From Bacillus infantis NRRL B-14911 (GTDB lineage Bacteria > Bacillota > Bacilli > Bacillales > Cytobacillaceae), in assembly GCF_000473245.1 (NCBI RefSeq), contig NC_022524.1:4503501-4567500 (forward strand): a DNA stretch of 64,000 bases. The letters run 5' to 3'. The position numbers and the translations under genes were made by a program. The notes beneath the pieces are model-generated. The model worked only from the letters and a program-made list of their open reading frames with translations. It searched no databases and had not been told where the DNA came from. This document shows, one piece after another, positions 19,920-29,558 of this stretch (the first letter of the stretch is position 1; each line of letters starts with the position of its first letter).

Positions 19920-20876
19920 ATGAAAATACGATTCGGCTATGTGTCCCAGGCGGTAAGCCTATGGGAGGCATCCCCTGCGAGAACACTGACATTTACGAGA
20001 TACAAGCAGATGACAAAGGAAGAAGGCATGCAGAAGCTGCTGGCTGCAACTGCAGAGAATCTGCGGAGCACGAGAAGGATGCTTTATTATAACCTCGCCC
20101 ACGATATAGAATTGTACCGGTTCTCTAGCTCTATCGCCCCCCTTGCCACCCATCCGGAGGTCATGTGGGATTTTGTCGCCCCCTTCCGCGATGAATGGCA
20201 GGAGCTCGGCAGACTGGTAAAGGACAATGGCCTGCGGGTCAGCTTCCATCCGAACCAGTTCACCCTTTTTACCTCTCCCCGCAGCGAAGTCACAGCAAAT
20301 GCGGTAATTGATATGGAATACCATTACCGCATGCTCGAGGCAATGGGACTTGAAAACCAGGCGCTGATCAATATCCATATCGGCGGAGCCTATGGCGATA
20401 AAGAGACATCCATTGAACGTTTTTACCAGAACTTGAAGACCCTTCCTGCACATATAAAAGCGGTTATGACCCTTGAAAATGACGATAAAACCTATAACGC
20501 CGAAGAAACGCTCGCCGCCTGCCAGCGGGAGCAGATACCGCTGATCTTCGATTATCACCATCATATGGCGAACTTGAGCGAAAGGCCGCTTGAGGATATG
20601 CTCCCGGATATTTTCCGGACCTGGGATCATTTCGGCATGAAGCCGAAGATCCATGTGTCTTCTCCTAAATCGGAAAAAGCCTTCAGGTCGCATGCTGACT
20701 ATGTGGACGCCGAATTCCTGAAGCCTCTGCTGGATCACCTTCATGCGATCGGCGAGGATGTGGATTTTATGATAGAAGCAAAGATGAAGGACAAAGCTTT
20801 ATTGAAGCTTGTTGAGGATATCAGCCGGATCCGCGGCGTGAAGCGGATCAGCGGCGGGGCGGTTGAGTGGAAATAG
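19920..20876 (+). CDS. uvsE: UV damage endonuclease UvsE (UVDE)
   Basis: A 318-residue TIM-barrel endonuclease that nicks DNA 5' to UV photoproducts and starts an alternative excision repair. Typical features are the IRFGYVS start, [31 protein letters not shown] with metal-binding Glu, DYHHHMAN and the final [12 protein letters not shown] region. ATG at 19920 follows AAAGGAGTAATT. B. subtilis YwjD is a spore-associated member of the same family. Immediately downstream the 53-bp tandem array begins. Confidence 0.95.
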   Translation: MKIRFGYVSQAVSLWEASPARTLTFTRYKQMTKEEGMQKLLAATAENLRSTRRMLYYNLAHDIELYRFSSSIAPLATHPEVMWDFVAPFRDEWQELGRLVKDNGLRVSFHPNQFTLFTSPRSEVTANAVIDMEYHYRMLEAMGLENQALINIHIGGAYGDKETSIERFYQNLKTLPAHIKAVMTLENDDKTYNAEETLAACQREQIPLIFDYHHHMANLSERPLEDMLPDIFRTWDHFGMKPKIHVSSPKSEKAFRSHADYVDAEFLKPLLDHLHAIGEDVDFMIEAKMKDKALLKLVEDISRIRGVKRISGGAVEWK

Positions 20877-20883
20877 GTTTTTA

Positions 20884-21690
20884 GGATACACGAGGTGGGG
20901 TTTTTCGGCCGGGTCATGTACCTGTGGCTGCTTTTGGGATACATGAGTCGGGCTTTTTTCGCCCGGTCATGTATCTCAGACTGTCTTGGGGTACATGAGT
21001 CGGGCTCTTTTAGCCAAGTCATGTACCTCAGACTGCTTTTGGGATACATGAGTTGCGCTTTTTTCGCCGGGTCATGTATCTCAGACTGCTTTTGGGATAC
21101 ATGAGTCGGGCTCTTTTCGCCAAGTCATGTACCTCAGGCTGCTTTTGGGATACATGAGTTGCGCTTTTTTCGCCGGGTCATGTATCTCAGACTGCTTTTG
21201 GGATACATGAGTCGGGCTTTTTTAGCCGGGTCATGTATCTCAGACTGCTTTTGGAGTACATGAGTCGGGCTTTTTTAGCCGGGTCATGTATCTCAGACTG
21301 CTTTTGGGATACATGTGTCGGGCTTTTTTCGCCGGATCATGTATCTCAGACTGGTTATAGGGTACATGAGTCGCGATTTTTTCGCAGCGTCATGTATCTC
21401 AGACTGCTTTTGGGATACATGTGTCGGGCTCTTTTCGCCAAGTCATGTACCTCAGGCTGCTTTTGGGATACATGAGTTGCGCTTTTTTCACCGGGTCATG
21501 TATCTCAGACTGCTTTTGGGGTACATGAGTTGCGCTTTTTTCGCCGGGTTATGTATCTCAGACTGCTTTTGGGATTCACGAGTTGCGCTTTTTTCGCCGG
21601 GTCATGTATCTCAGACTGCTTTTGGGGTACATGAGTCGGGTTTTTTTGCCGGGTCATGTACCTCAGACTGCTTATGGGATACATGACTCC
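20884..21690. repeat. 53-bp tandem repeat array, about 15 copies
   Basis: Head-to-tail units of 53 bp run from 20884 to about 21680, with a last partial unit. Each has GATACATGA, a 20-bp spacer rich in CTTTTTTCG, TCATGTATC, then a 15-bp spacer CAGACTGCTTTTGGG-like, so complementary 9-bp arms alternate through the whole array. Some units read GGTACATGA with TCATGTACC, a compensatory pair. Because 53 is not a multiple of three, long open frames run through on both strands; they have no start signals and are regarded as spurious. Confidence 0.95.
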
Positions 21691-21810
21691 CTCGTTTACA
21701 CAAATTTTATGTACTACAGTGGCCACATGCTCACTCTTTTCCGGCGGGTCATCGCCCCCTGCCTCTCCTCGCTTACAGGATTCCGCACTCTCCCCCTGCA
21801 TCCCAATTCT

Positions 21811-21989
21811 TCATTTTAAAAAGCCTTCAAACCAAGGACCCACTTGTTCAAACGCCTTAAATCCCAAATAGATGCCGATGATACCCACTACTCCAGCCAG
21901 TGCTGGCGGGGCGGGTATCGGCAGTTGAACAGGGCAAAAATAAAGCCGACCGCAAAGCCTGTTATAAGTGACAGCAGAACAATTTTCAT
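21811..21989 (-). pseudogene. XapX-domain small membrane protein, frameshifted
   Basis: From an ATG at 21987-21989 behind an ideal AGGAGG, the frame reads MKIVLLSLITGFAVGFIFALF and then leaves phase near 21925. A shift of one base restores LPIPAPPALAGVVGII and IGIYLGFKAFEQVGPW to a stop at 21811. This is the XapX domain (a small two-helix membrane protein with a FKLPIPAPPALAG core). The sequence lacks one base at TTCAAC, where a Lys codon is expected. It may be a true pseudogene or a sequencing error in one position. XapX function is not known. Confidence 0.85.
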
Positions 21990-22081
21990 CAGATTCCTCC
22001 TAAAAATAAGCTCGTGTTGTTCCATAAATATCCTTTATTATGTGCAATAAACGCTCCATCATTCCACCGCCACTAAAACAG

Positions 22082-22108
22082 AAAAAACCCCGCTTCAAGG
22101 AAGCGGGG
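22082..22108 (-). terminator. Terminator after argS
   Basis: CCCCGCTT / AAGCGGGG stem with a 5-nt loop followed by TTTTTT on the minus strand, directly after the argS stop. Confidence 0.93.
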
Positions 22109-22116
22109 CATGAGTC

Positions 22117-23787
22117 TTACATTTTTTCAGGTGCGGATACACCAATTAATTTAAGTGCGTTTCTTAATGCTGTTTGTACAGCCTTGATCAGGCCGAGACG
22201 GGCTTTTGTTTTTTCAGGATTGTCGCTATCAAGCACTTTTTCGGCATTGTAGAAGCTGTGGAAGGCAGATGCGAGCTCGAAAATATAGTTTGTGATGCGG
22301 TGCGGCATACGCTTTTCTGCAGCCTCTGCAACTGCCTGTGGGAATTCACCAAGCTTCTTCAGCAGGTCGATTTCCTTTTCAGCAGAAATGAGGGAGAAAT
22401 CAGCATCGGCACTTAATGCCATCCCCTGCTCTTCACCCTGGCGGAGGATGCTCGAGATGCGCGCATGTGCGTACTGCGCATAATAAACAGGATTATCATT
22501 GGATTGGGACACAGCCAGATCAAGGTCAAAATCCATATGAGTGTCAGCACTTCTCATTGCGAAGAAATAGCGGACTGCATCGAGTCCAACCTCGTCCACA
22601 AGGTCACGCATGGTAACAGCTTTTCCTGTCCGTTTACTCATCTTCATCTTTTCACCGTTCTTGTACAGGTGTACGAGCTGGATGATTTCGACTTCAAGGG
22701 CATCCTTGCCATAGCCAAGCGCCTGGATGGCAGCCTTCATACGCGGGATATAGCCGTGGTGATCGGCGCCCCAGACATTGATAAGCTTTTCGAAGCCGCG
22801 CTCAAGCTTGTCTTTATGGTAGGCGATATCAGGCGTCAGATACGTGTAAGATCCGTCATTCTTGATAAGCACGCGGTCTTTATCATCGCCGAATTCGGTT
22901 GAGCGGAACCAGGTTGCGCCTTCTTCTTCATATACATGTCCGTTCTCTTTGAGTGCTTTCAAGGCATCGTCAATCTTGCCGTTCTGGTAAAGGGAAGTTT
23001 CAGAGTACCACACATCAAAAGGTACGCGGAAATCTTCCAAATCCTTTTTCAGCTTTTCCATTTCGTATTTAAGGCCGTATTCGCGGAATGCATCGAAGCG
23101 TTCCTTTTCATCGGCATTCACATATTTGTCGCCAAATTCATCGGCAAGCCTTTGGCCGATGCCGATAATGTCTGCCCCATGATAGCCGTCGGCCGGCATT
23201 TCTTTTTCCATGCCAAGCGCCTGGAAATAACGGGCCTCAACTGACAATGCCAGATTATTGATCTGGTTTCCGGCATCATTGATATAATATTCGCGGGATA
23301 CATCATAGCCTGCTTTGGCCAGGATGCTGCTCAGGGAATCGCCGACTGCTGCACCGCGGGCATGTCCCAGGTGAAGGTCGCCTGTCGGGTTGGCAGAAAC
23401 AAACTCAATCTGCACCTTTTGGCCATTGCCTGTATTCGTTTCTCCGTACTGAGCTCCGGCGTCAAGGACGGTCGGGATCAGGTTCGTCAGGTAGCTGTTG
23501 TTCATGTAAAAATTGATGAAGCCCGGCCCTGCGATTTCAATTTTTTCAATGGATGCTTTGCTGCTGTCAAAATTCTCGATCAGCTGCTCGGCAATCATGC
23601 GCGGCGCCTTTTTGGCTATACGTGCAAGCTGCATCGCCATATTGGTAGAATAATCGCCATGCGCCTTCTCTTTAGGCGTTTCCAGGATTACATCCGGGAT
23701 CTGCTCTTCTGCAGCAAGGCCTGCTTTAATGACCGCCTGCTTGATTTCCTCTTTCAGATTGCTTTGCACTTGTTCGACTATATTCAT
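22117..23787 (-). CDS. argS: Arginyl-tRNA synthetase
   Basis: A 556-residue class I synthetase that charges tRNA-Arg. It has the Add1 N-terminal domain, the ATP-binding HIGH-type motif as HLGHARG inside [20 protein letters not shown], the [12 protein letters not shown] loop near residue 385, and a C-terminal DALR anticodon-binding helical domain. Full length. The start codon overlaps the stop of ywiB by 4 nt, so the two are translationally coupled as in B. subtilis. Confidence 0.98.
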   Translation of the reverse strand: MNIVEQVQSNLKEEIKQAVIKAGLAAEEQIPDVILETPKEKAHGDYSTNMAMQLARIAKKAPRMIAEQLIENFDSSKASIEKIEIAGPGFINFYMNNSYLTNLIPTVLDAGAQYGETNTGNGQKVQIEFVSANPTGDLHLGHARGAAVGDSLSSILAKAGYDVSREYYINDAGNQINNLALSVEARYFQALGMEKEMPADGYHGADIIGIGQRLADEFGDKYVNADEKERFDAFREYGLKYEMEKLKKDLEDFRVPFDVWYSETSLYQNGKIDDALKALKENGHVYEEEGATWFRSTEFGDDKDRVLIKNDGSYTYLTPDIAYHKDKLERGFEKLINVWGADHHGYIPRMKAAIQALGYGKDALEVEIIQLVHLYKNGEKMKMSKRTGKAVTMRDLVDEVGLDAVRYFFAMRSADTHMDFDLDLAVSQSNDNPVYYAQYAHARISSILRQGEEQGMALSADADFSLISAEKEIDLLKKLGEFPQAVAEAAEKRMPHRITNYIFELASAFHSFYNAEKVLDSDNPEKTKARLGLIKAVQTALRNALKLIGVSAPEKM

Positions 23788-24236
23788 TTTTCTTCCTCCT
23801 CAAACGTAATCGCCAAATGATATGTACCTGCCTGTGATCCCTGCATTTTCATTTCATATAGAAGGTCAAAGGCCCCTGTTCCGCTGCCGTCGTCAAAGGA
23901 CTGTGAGAGCCCTTTGGTCAGAGTCAGCATTTCCATGGTGCCGAAGGGCATTTCATAGCTTCCCCTCATCTTTTTGTTCATCCGGAAGGGCAGCCTCATT
24001 TTCACTGCTCCTGAACGGAGGATCAGGGCTTCTCCCTCTGCCATTTTTACAATCGTTTTAACTGTCCCCGCTTCATTTTCTTCATCATATTGAAGAAAGC
24101 GGGAGCCGTTTTTTTTATAGTATCGGCCAAACGCAGTCAATTCAAAAGTTTCTTTGCTGCCTCCGCTGCGAATATCGGTTTTTACTTTTATTTTAACAGG
24201 TGTCTGTTCCGCTGGGCTATTGGACAACGGGCACAC
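23784..24236 (-). CDS. ywiB: DUF1934 beta-barrel protein YwiB
   Basis: A 150-residue protein of the YwiB family (DUF1934), a calycin-like beta barrel of unknown function kept upstream of argS in bacilli. Alternating beta-strand character is evident ([49 protein letters not shown]). It overlaps argS by 4 nt. The start at 24236 gives a few residues more than usual; a GTG or ATG slightly inside could be the true start. Confidence 0.85.
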   Translation of the reverse strand: MCPLSNSPAEQTPVKIKVKTDIRSGGSKETFELTAFGRYYKKNGSRFLQYDEENEAGTVKTIVKMAEGEALILRSGAVKMRLPFRMNKKMRGSYEMPFGTMEMLTLTKGLSQSFDDGSGTGAFDLLYEMKMQGSQAGTYHLAITFEEEEK

Positions 24237-24311
24237 TTCCTTTTCGATTAACTCTTTAGTATAACTTTTTAATTATAATTTTTTTGGGGTTGAAGTGCAA
24301 ATGGGCTTTTT

Positions 24312-24406
24312 TTGGTGACAGGCACCTATACCACCACTAGACCAGTTTGAAAGCGGCCATTGCAGGATTATTAGGAGCATAACAGGATAGAGGTGCCTGG
24401 CACCAT
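24312..24406. repeat. About 95-bp inverted-repeat element with GGTGCCTGGCACC ends
   Basis: TGGTGACAGGCACCTATACC at the left and its near-complement GGATAGAGGTGCCTGGCACC at the right flank about 50 bp of unrelated sequence. The right end contains the perfect 13-bp palindrome GGTGCCTGGCACC, which recurs alone at 25628-25640. Looks like a small non-coding repeat element. Confidence 0.7.
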
Positions 24407-24440
24407 GGTAGTCAAAAACAAAAAACGGCTTTAAAATGAG

Positions 24441-24578
24441 GCCTGTTGATTTCCGTTCCAGGCATTCGCTTTCCGCGGGGCGACGCTGAGCCTCCTCACC
24501 GCTGCGCGTCTGCGGGGTCTCAGCATTGCCGCTGCTTTCCCGCAGGAGTCTTCGTGCCTTCCACTGCAATCAACAGGC
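24441..24578 (+). repeat. 134-bp dispersed palindromic element, copy B
   Basis: Second copy of the element at 4173-4306. Its terminal inverted repeat extends to 11 bp (GCCTGTTGATT / AATCAACAGGC). It lies between the start of ywiB and the end of speB, downstream of speB's terminator. Confidence 0.9.
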
Positions 24579-24664
24579 TTTTTTAACTTTTTCAGCGGTA
24601 TAGCCAAGACTCTAGGAAAAAGGCTTTTAAAAGACTTTAATTGCTCACTTATGGAAAATTAAAA

Positions 24665-24690
24665 GGGGTACAGAATTCATTCTGTACCCC
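24665..24690. terminator. Terminator after speB
   Basis: Perfect 12-bp palindromic stem GGGGTACAGAAT / ATTCTGTACCCC with a 2-nt centre, followed on the minus strand by TTTTAATTTT. Confidence 0.9.
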
Positions 24691-24727
24691 CTCGATTACT
24701 ATGACAAAGGCTTTTGCCTCCGCTTTT

Positions 24728-25603
24728 CTATTTCACCCAGCCAAGAATCATCTCACGAATTAACTTGCTGGCTGTGTTGGCTGTTTGTTCTGACGGGTCG
24801 TAGATTGGTGCTACTTCCACGAGGTCGGCTCCGACGACTTTTACGTTTGAGCTGGCGATTTCGTGGATGGACGCCAGGAGCTCCTTGGATGTGATTCCGC
24901 CGGCGTCGACTGTGCCTGTGCCTGGTGCGTGTGCCGGGTCAAGGACGTCGATGTCGATGGTAACGTATACCGGGCGGCCTGCCAGCTTAGGAAGGATTTC
25001 CTTGAGCGGCTGGTGCACATCGAATTTTGAAATGTGCATTCCGACTTTTTTTGCCCATTCGAATTCTTCCTTCATTCCTGAGCGGATGCCGAAGGAGAAG
25101 ATATTCTGAGGGCCGATCAGGTCTGCGGCCTTGCGGATCGGCGTTGAGTGGGATAAAGGCTCCCCTTCATAGTTCTCGCGCAGATCTGTATGGGCGTCCA
25201 TATGGATGATGGCAAGATCCGGGTATTTCTTATACATCGCCTTGAAAACCGGCAATGAAACAAGATGCTCCCCGCCCATGCCAAGCGGGAACTTGCCGGC
25301 AGCCAATAGCTTATCGACAAACTCCTCGATCAGATCAAGGCTTTTCTGCGGATTCCCGAAAGGAAGCGGAATATCGCCGGCATCGTAATATTTAACCTCC
25401 GCAAGCTCGCGGTCAAGATACGCGCTGTATTCTTCAAGTCCGATTGAAACTTCCCTGATGCGGGTCGGGCCGAAGCGTGATCCCGGGCGGTAGCTGACTG
25501 TCCAGTCCATCGGCATTCCGTAAAGGACCGCCTGGCTTTCCATAAAATTCGGATGGCTCCCGATGAATACATTTCCTGAATAAGCTTCATCAAATCTAAC
25601 CAA
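24728..25603 (-). CDS. speB: Agmatinase
   Basis: A 291-residue manganese ureohydrolase that splits agmatine to putrescine and urea. Metal ligands are in GMGGEHLV (His), IHMDAHTDLRENYEG (two Asp and His) and TIDIDVLDPAHAPGTGT (two Asp). TTG at 25601-25603 is the start: GAGGGAG lies 7 nt before it and the product begins MVRFDEAYSG, like B. subtilis SpeB. It follows speE after 42 bp; that gap carries the 13-bp palindrome GGTGCCTGGCACC. Together they make putrescine and spermidine. Confidence 0.97.
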   Translation of the reverse strand: MVRFDEAYSGNVFIGSHPNFMESQAVLYGMPMDWTVSYRPGSRFGPTRIREVSIGLEEYSAYLDRELAEVKYYDAGDIPLPFGNPQKSLDLIEEFVDKLLAAGKFPLGMGGEHLVSLPVFKAMYKKYPDLAIIHMDAHTDLRENYEGEPLSHSTPIRKAADLIGPQNIFSFGIRSGMKEEFEWAKKVGMHISKFDVHQPLKEILPKLAGRPVYVTIDIDVLDPAHAPGTGTVDAGGITSKELLASIHEIASSNVKVVGADLVEVAPIYDPSEQTANTASKLIREMILGWVK

Positions 25604-25627
25604 AATGACTCCCTCGCTTTACATGCT

Positions 25628-25640
25628 GGTGCCTGGCACC
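25628..25640. repeat. GGTGCCTGGCACC palindrome in the speE-speB gap
   Basis: A perfect 13-bp palindrome between the speE stop and the speB start, identical to the right end of the element at 24312-24406. Confidence 0.7.
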
Positions 25641-25645
25641 AATCT

Positions 25646-26473
25646 TTATTTTACAAGATCCTGCACAAACTTAGGCAGCACAAACGCTGCTTTGTGCAGT
25701 TCTTTTGTATAGTACTTTGTGTCGATTTCGTGGAAGCGCTCTTCGCTTACTTCAAGCGGATTGTGCTTCTTGCTTCCAATTGTAAATGCCCACAGTCCGC
25801 TTGGGTATGTCGGGATGTTGGCCACATATAAGCTTGTGATCGGGAAGATTTCTTTTACATCCTTCTGGACGGTGCGGATCAGGTCTGCCTTGAACCAAGG
25901 GTTGTCAGACTGCGCAACAAAGATGCCGTCTTCCTTCAAAGCCTTGGAAATGCCGGCATAGAAGCCTTTCGTGAACAGGTTCACAGCTGGCCCGACCGGC
26001 TCAGTGGAATCTACCATGATGACGTCATATTCATTCTCGCTGTTGGCGATATGCATGAAGCCGTCGTCAACCTTCACTTCTACTCTTTCATCGTCAAGCA
26101 TGCCTGCGATTTCAGGAAGATACTTCTTGCTGTACTCAATTACCTTCCCATCGATTTCAACCAGTGTTGCTTTCTTAACGCTTGGGTGCTTCAGCACTTC
26201 GCGGATAACGCCGCCGTCGCCGCCGCCCACTACAAGAACGTTCTCAGGGTTCGGATGCGTGAATAACGGCACATGGGCCACCATTTCATGGTAAACGAAC
26301 TCATCCTTGATGGATGTCATGACCATATCATCCAAGAGGAGCATATTGCCCCATTCTTCTGTCTCTACCATATCAAGCTTTTGAAAATCAGTTTGCTCTG
26401 TATGTAAAGTCTGCTTCACTTTCATTGTGATGCCAAAGTTCTCTGTCTGTTTCTCTGTAAACCAAAGTCCCAT
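25646..26473 (-). CDS. speE: Spermidine synthase
   Basis: A 275-residue aminopropyltransferase that moves the aminopropyl group of decarboxylated SAM to putrescine. Motifs are [20 protein letters not shown], the nucleotide-binding [27 protein letters not shown] and the catalytic region [13 protein letters not shown] at 26471-26473 (MGLWFTEKQ) is preferred because GGAAGGA lies 8 nt upstream, whereas the ATG three codons earlier abuts it. First gene of the speE-speB pair. Confidence 0.97.
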   Translation of the reverse strand: MGLWFTEKQTENFGITMKVKQTLHTEQTDFQKLDMVETEEWGNMLLLDDMVMTSIKDEFVYHEMVAHVPLFTHPNPENVLVVGGGDGGVIREVLKHPSVKKATLVEIDGKVIEYSKKYLPEIAGMLDDERVEVKVDDGFMHIANSENEYDVIMVDSTEPVGPAVNLFTKGFYAGISKALKEDGIFVAQSDNPWFKADLIRTVQKDVKEIFPITSLYVANIPTYPSGLWAFTIGSKKHNPLEVSEERFHEIDTKYYTKELHKAAFVLPKFVQDLVK

Positions 26474-26734
26474 TCTGAACATCCTTCCATTTTAAAAATT
26501 TGTATAGTGCGCATAAAACGCTCTCAAAACTTTTTAAAAGTTGTGCGGTTATCTTTATGCTTCCCTAACTGTTTAATTACAAACATGAGAAAAAGTATAG
26601 ATGAATCTAGCAAAATTGCAAGAAAAAAATGAAACTCGCGAATAAATTCCTTCTCTTATTTCAATACTAGGAATAAAGACCAAATTCGGGTGCCGGAAAC
26701 CATTGCGCGCACCGTTTATAAAAAGGGGTGAATT

Positions 26735-28810
26735 ATGATGGAAGTCATGGCCGGTCAGCGGTACAAGAGAGCGAAGAAATATGTGCGGGCAGCCGCTGTC
26801 ATCAGTTTAATAGGAATGATTGCTGCCGGGCTTGCCATCGGCGCCGTCCTGATATATGCCAAGATCCTTGGCCCTCCTCCGCTGGCCGTACCGCAGTCGA
26901 CCTTGTATTACTCTGAGGACGGTGAAGTGATCGGGGAAAGCAGCAATGGCCAGAAGCGGTATTGGGTGGCGCTTGACCATATTTCCCCTCATCTGATTGA
27001 TGCAACGGTTTCAGTCGAGGACCAGAATTTTCATTCCCACCACGGCTTTGATTATAAACGGATTGCCGGGGCTGCGCTTGCCGATTTAAAAGCGATGGCA
27101 AAGGTCCAGGGAGCCAGCACCATCAGCCAGCAGTATGCCCGGAACTTGTTCCTCGCACACGAGAAGACATGGAAACGGAAAATGATGGAGGCCTTCTACA
27201 CAATCAGGCTTGAGATGAACTATTCAAAAGATGAGATTCTGGAAGGCTATATCAATACGATTTATTATGGCTATGGCGCTTATGGCGTACAGGCAGCAAG
27301 CCAGTACTATTTTGGGAAAGATGCTGAGGAGCTTAACCTTGCCGAGGCTTCCATGCTTGCCGGGATACCGAAGGGCCCTGGCGTCTATTCCCCGCTCGCT
27401 TCTTTCGAAAGGGCCAGGGACCGCCAGCGCATCATTCTGGATACAATGGCCATGCAGGGGAAAATCACCGCGGAGGAAGCTGATAGAGCTTTTGGGTCAG
27501 CGCTCAAGCTTGTCGGCGAATTTCCGCATAAAGCAATCGAAAAGGCGCCGTATTTTCAGGATGCGGTCAAAAATGCGCTGAAGAATCAGCTTCAGCTTGA
27601 TGACCGCACAATAGAACTTGGCGGCCTGAAGGTATACACAACACTTGATACAAAAATCCAGGCAGCTGCTGAAAAAGCGGTAACCGGCAATATTAGCAAA
27701 GATTCGGAAATCCAGGTCGGGCTTGTGTCAGTCAACCCGATGAACGGACATGTAAAGGCAATGGTCGGCGGAAGAGATTATAGCGAGAGCCCGTTCAACC
27801 GGGCGGTTCAGGCAGTCCGCCAGCCTGGCTCGACGATTAAGCCGCTTCTTTACTATGCTGCCCTCGAACAGGGATTCACCCCGGCAACCATGATGAGGAG
27901 CGAGCAGACCACCTTCCGTTTTGATGACGGCAGGCAGGAATACACACCGCATAATTTCAACAATCAATATGCGGATGGTGACATCACCATGGCACAGGCA
28001 CTCGCTTTGTCGGACAATGTGTATGCTGTAAAGACCCATCTCTTTTTAGGCGAAAATACGCTTGCAGAAACAGCGAAAAAATTCGGCATCACTTCCAAAA
28101 TGGCTGAGGTTCCTTCCCTGGCGCTTGGGACATCGGGTATTAGGGTCATTGAACTGGCCAATGCGTACAGCCTTTTTGCCAATGGAGGAAAAAAGGTTTC
28201 CCCTGTCCTGGTGACAAAGGTTGAAAATCATAAAGGCGAAGTGATTTATGAAGAAAAGAAAGAGCCTCTGCCGGTGCTGAAGCCGGAGGATGCATATGTT
28301 ATGACGCAAATGATGACCGGCATGTTTGACCATAAGCTTGACGGCTATTCCAGCGTTACGGGCAGCACCATCATCAGCAAGATGACAAGGCCATATGCCG
28401 GCAAATCAGGGTCCACCGACACAGACAGCTGGATGGCCGGGTTCACGCCCCAGCTCGTTTCCGCCGTCTGGACCGGATATGACCAGGGCGAGCCCATCAC
28501 ATTGACGGCCGATAAAGCTTATGCAAAGAATATCTGGATACAGTTTATGGAGGATGCCCATAAAGATTTGCCCGTCAAACGGTTCAAAGGTCCAAAAGGA
28601 ACGGTCGGCGTGTATATCAATCCGGAGAACGGAAAAATCGCCACCGACCATTGCCCGGTTCAGCGCCTGACCTATTTCACCGCCGGGACCGAGCCGACCG
28701 AATATTGCACCGATCATCTGGAGCATATGGAAGGAGAGCCGGAACAGCCTGTGAAAAAACCCAAGGAGAAGAAAACCTGGTATAAAAAGCTGTTTCAGTG
28801 GGGATCTTAG
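26735..28810 (+). CDS. pbpG: Penicillin-binding protein 2D (class A)
   Basis: A 691-residue bifunctional peptidoglycan synthase. After an N-terminal membrane anchor (about residues 20-42) comes the GT51 glycosyltransferase with catalytic Glu in VSVEDQNFHSHHGFD and the GASTISQQYARNLFL motif. The transpeptidase domain has SxxK as PGSTIKP (near residue 365), the SxN motif in LSDNVYAVK and the KTG-type motif as GKSGSTDTDSW. In B. subtilis pbpG is transcribed in the forespore and takes part in spore wall synthesis. Two adjacent ATGs are possible; AGGGGTG precedes the first. Divergent from speE, the B. subtilis order. Confidence 0.96.
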   Translation: MMEVMAGQRYKRAKKYVRAAAVISLIGMIAAGLAIGAVLIYAKILGPPPLAVPQSTLYYSEDGEVIGESSNGQKRYWVALDHISPHLIDATVSVEDQNFHSHHGFDYKRIAGAALADLKAMAKVQGASTISQQYARNLFLAHEKTWKRKMMEAFYTIRLEMNYSKDEILEGYINTIYYGYGAYGVQAASQYYFGKDAEELNLAEASMLAGIPKGPGVYSPLASFERARDRQRIILDTMAMQGKITAEEADRAFGSALKLVGEFPHKAIEKAPYFQDAVKNALKNQLQLDDRTIELGGLKVYTTLDTKIQAAAEKAVTGNISKDSEIQVGLVSVNPMNGHVKAMVGGRDYSESPFNRAVQAVRQPGSTIKPLLYYAALEQGFTPATMMRSEQTTFRFDDGRQEYTPHNFNNQYADGDITMAQALALSDNVYAVKTHLFLGENTLAETAKKFGITSKMAEVPSLALGTSGIRVIELANAYSLFANGGKKVSPVLVTKVENHKGEVIYEEKKEPLPVLKPEDAYVMTQMMTGMFDHKLDGYSSVTGSTIISKMTRPYAGKSGSTDTDSWMAGFTPQLVSAVWTGYDQGEPITLTADKAYAKNIWIQFMEDAHKDLPVKRFKGPKGTVGVYINPENGKIATDHCPVQRLTYFTAGTEPTEYCTDHLEHMEGEPEQPVKKPKEKKTWYKKLFQWGS

Positions 28811-28831
28811 CATAGTCAATAAAAGGAAAAA

Positions 28832-28856
28832 CCCCGGGTTTCCGCCCGGGGTTTTT
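28832..28856 (+). terminator. Terminator after pbpG
   Basis: CCCCGGG / CCCGGGG stem with a 6-nt loop followed by TTTTT on the plus strand. A second small hairpin, TACAGTG / CACTGTA, lies at 28872-28891. Confidence 0.92.
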
Positions 28857-28973
28857 CGTGTCCTAGTTCTATACAGTGCATCAACACTGTAAATAAGTTT
28901 ACTTTTTTTATCGCCGCTCGGCAAGTAGGTTGGAATTTAAGTTCGAAAATCTGTCACAATTTCGTCAAAATTT

Positions 28974-29486
28974 TTAACTGGAAGCCAAATCTTTTTTCAG
29001 CTGGTCTTCTGCCCTTTCCCACATGCCCATATCGTGATTCTTCAGGAAGTCTGCAAGGATTCCTTTAGACTTGTCATCCATATGGTCGACGATGATATGG
29101 CGTTTGATGCTTTTATCAAGCCTGTTGACATGCTCAGGCAGCAGTTTATAGCCGCGGCGGATTTCCCGGTCCACCGTCATAAAGCAGGCAGTGACACCGG
29201 CATAATAAGGGCCTTCCTGCTTGCGGTCGATCGTCACCCATACGAGCCAGTAAGGCTTTCCGTTCGGAACGTCCTCCTGGTTGGTCAGGAACTTGATTCC
29301 TTTTTCTACAGTGCTTCTTGCATGCATGGCGCCGATATCAACATGGGCATCTCCCGCTTCCACATCCACAAAGACCGGTGACACATTATCAAGGCTGAGG
29401 GAGCCTCCCCCAAAGCCGCCATGCCCGTCTGTCGGGTCGCTCTTAATGATGTTGAAGCCAATATTTTTTTTCTTCTTTTCTTCCAT
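28974..29486 (-). CDS. ywhD: YwhD family protein
   Basis: A 170-residue member of the YwhD family, restricted to bacilli and of unknown function. The product starts MEEKKKKNIGFNIIKSDPTDGHGGFGGGSL-like, with a Gly-rich segment, a central WLVWVTIDRKQEGPYYAGVTAC strand region, and ends with a helical part containing VDHMDDKSKGILADFL. ATG at 29484-29486 is chosen because AAAGGAGG lies about 9 nt before it. It sits beside pbpG and the M50 protease gene, as in B. subtilis. Confidence 0.9.
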   Translation of the reverse strand: MEEKKKKNIGFNIIKSDPTDGHGGFGGGSLSLDNVSPVFVDVEAGDAHVDIGAMHARSTVEKGIKFLTNQEDVPNGKPYWLVWVTIDRKQEGPYYAGVTACFMTVDREIRRGYKLLPEHVNRLDKSIKRHIIVDHMDDKSKGILADFLKNHDMGMWERAEDQLKKDLASS

Positions 29487-29558
29487 TTGATGTATCCTCC
29501 TTTTAAAAAGGTCAGTTATCATAATTTGATCTTTAATTTTGACCTGATTTCCGAATCG

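Noticed and set aside
19959-20744. A 261-codon minus-strand frame opposite uvsE
   Set aside because: Fully inside the well-supported uvsE gene; its composition has no family resemblance.
20884-21690. The tandem array as a CRISPR array
   Set aside because: Units are contiguous repeats without unique spacers, and no cas genes are present.
20895-21801. Several long open frames on both strands within the 53-bp repeat array
   Set aside because: They follow from a repeat unit that lacks stops; there are no start signals and the frame rotates with each unit.
26660-26734. A forespore promoter for pbpG
   Set aside because: GAATA and GGAAACCATT are present but 19 bp apart, outside the usual 15-16 bp spacing for sigma-F/G.
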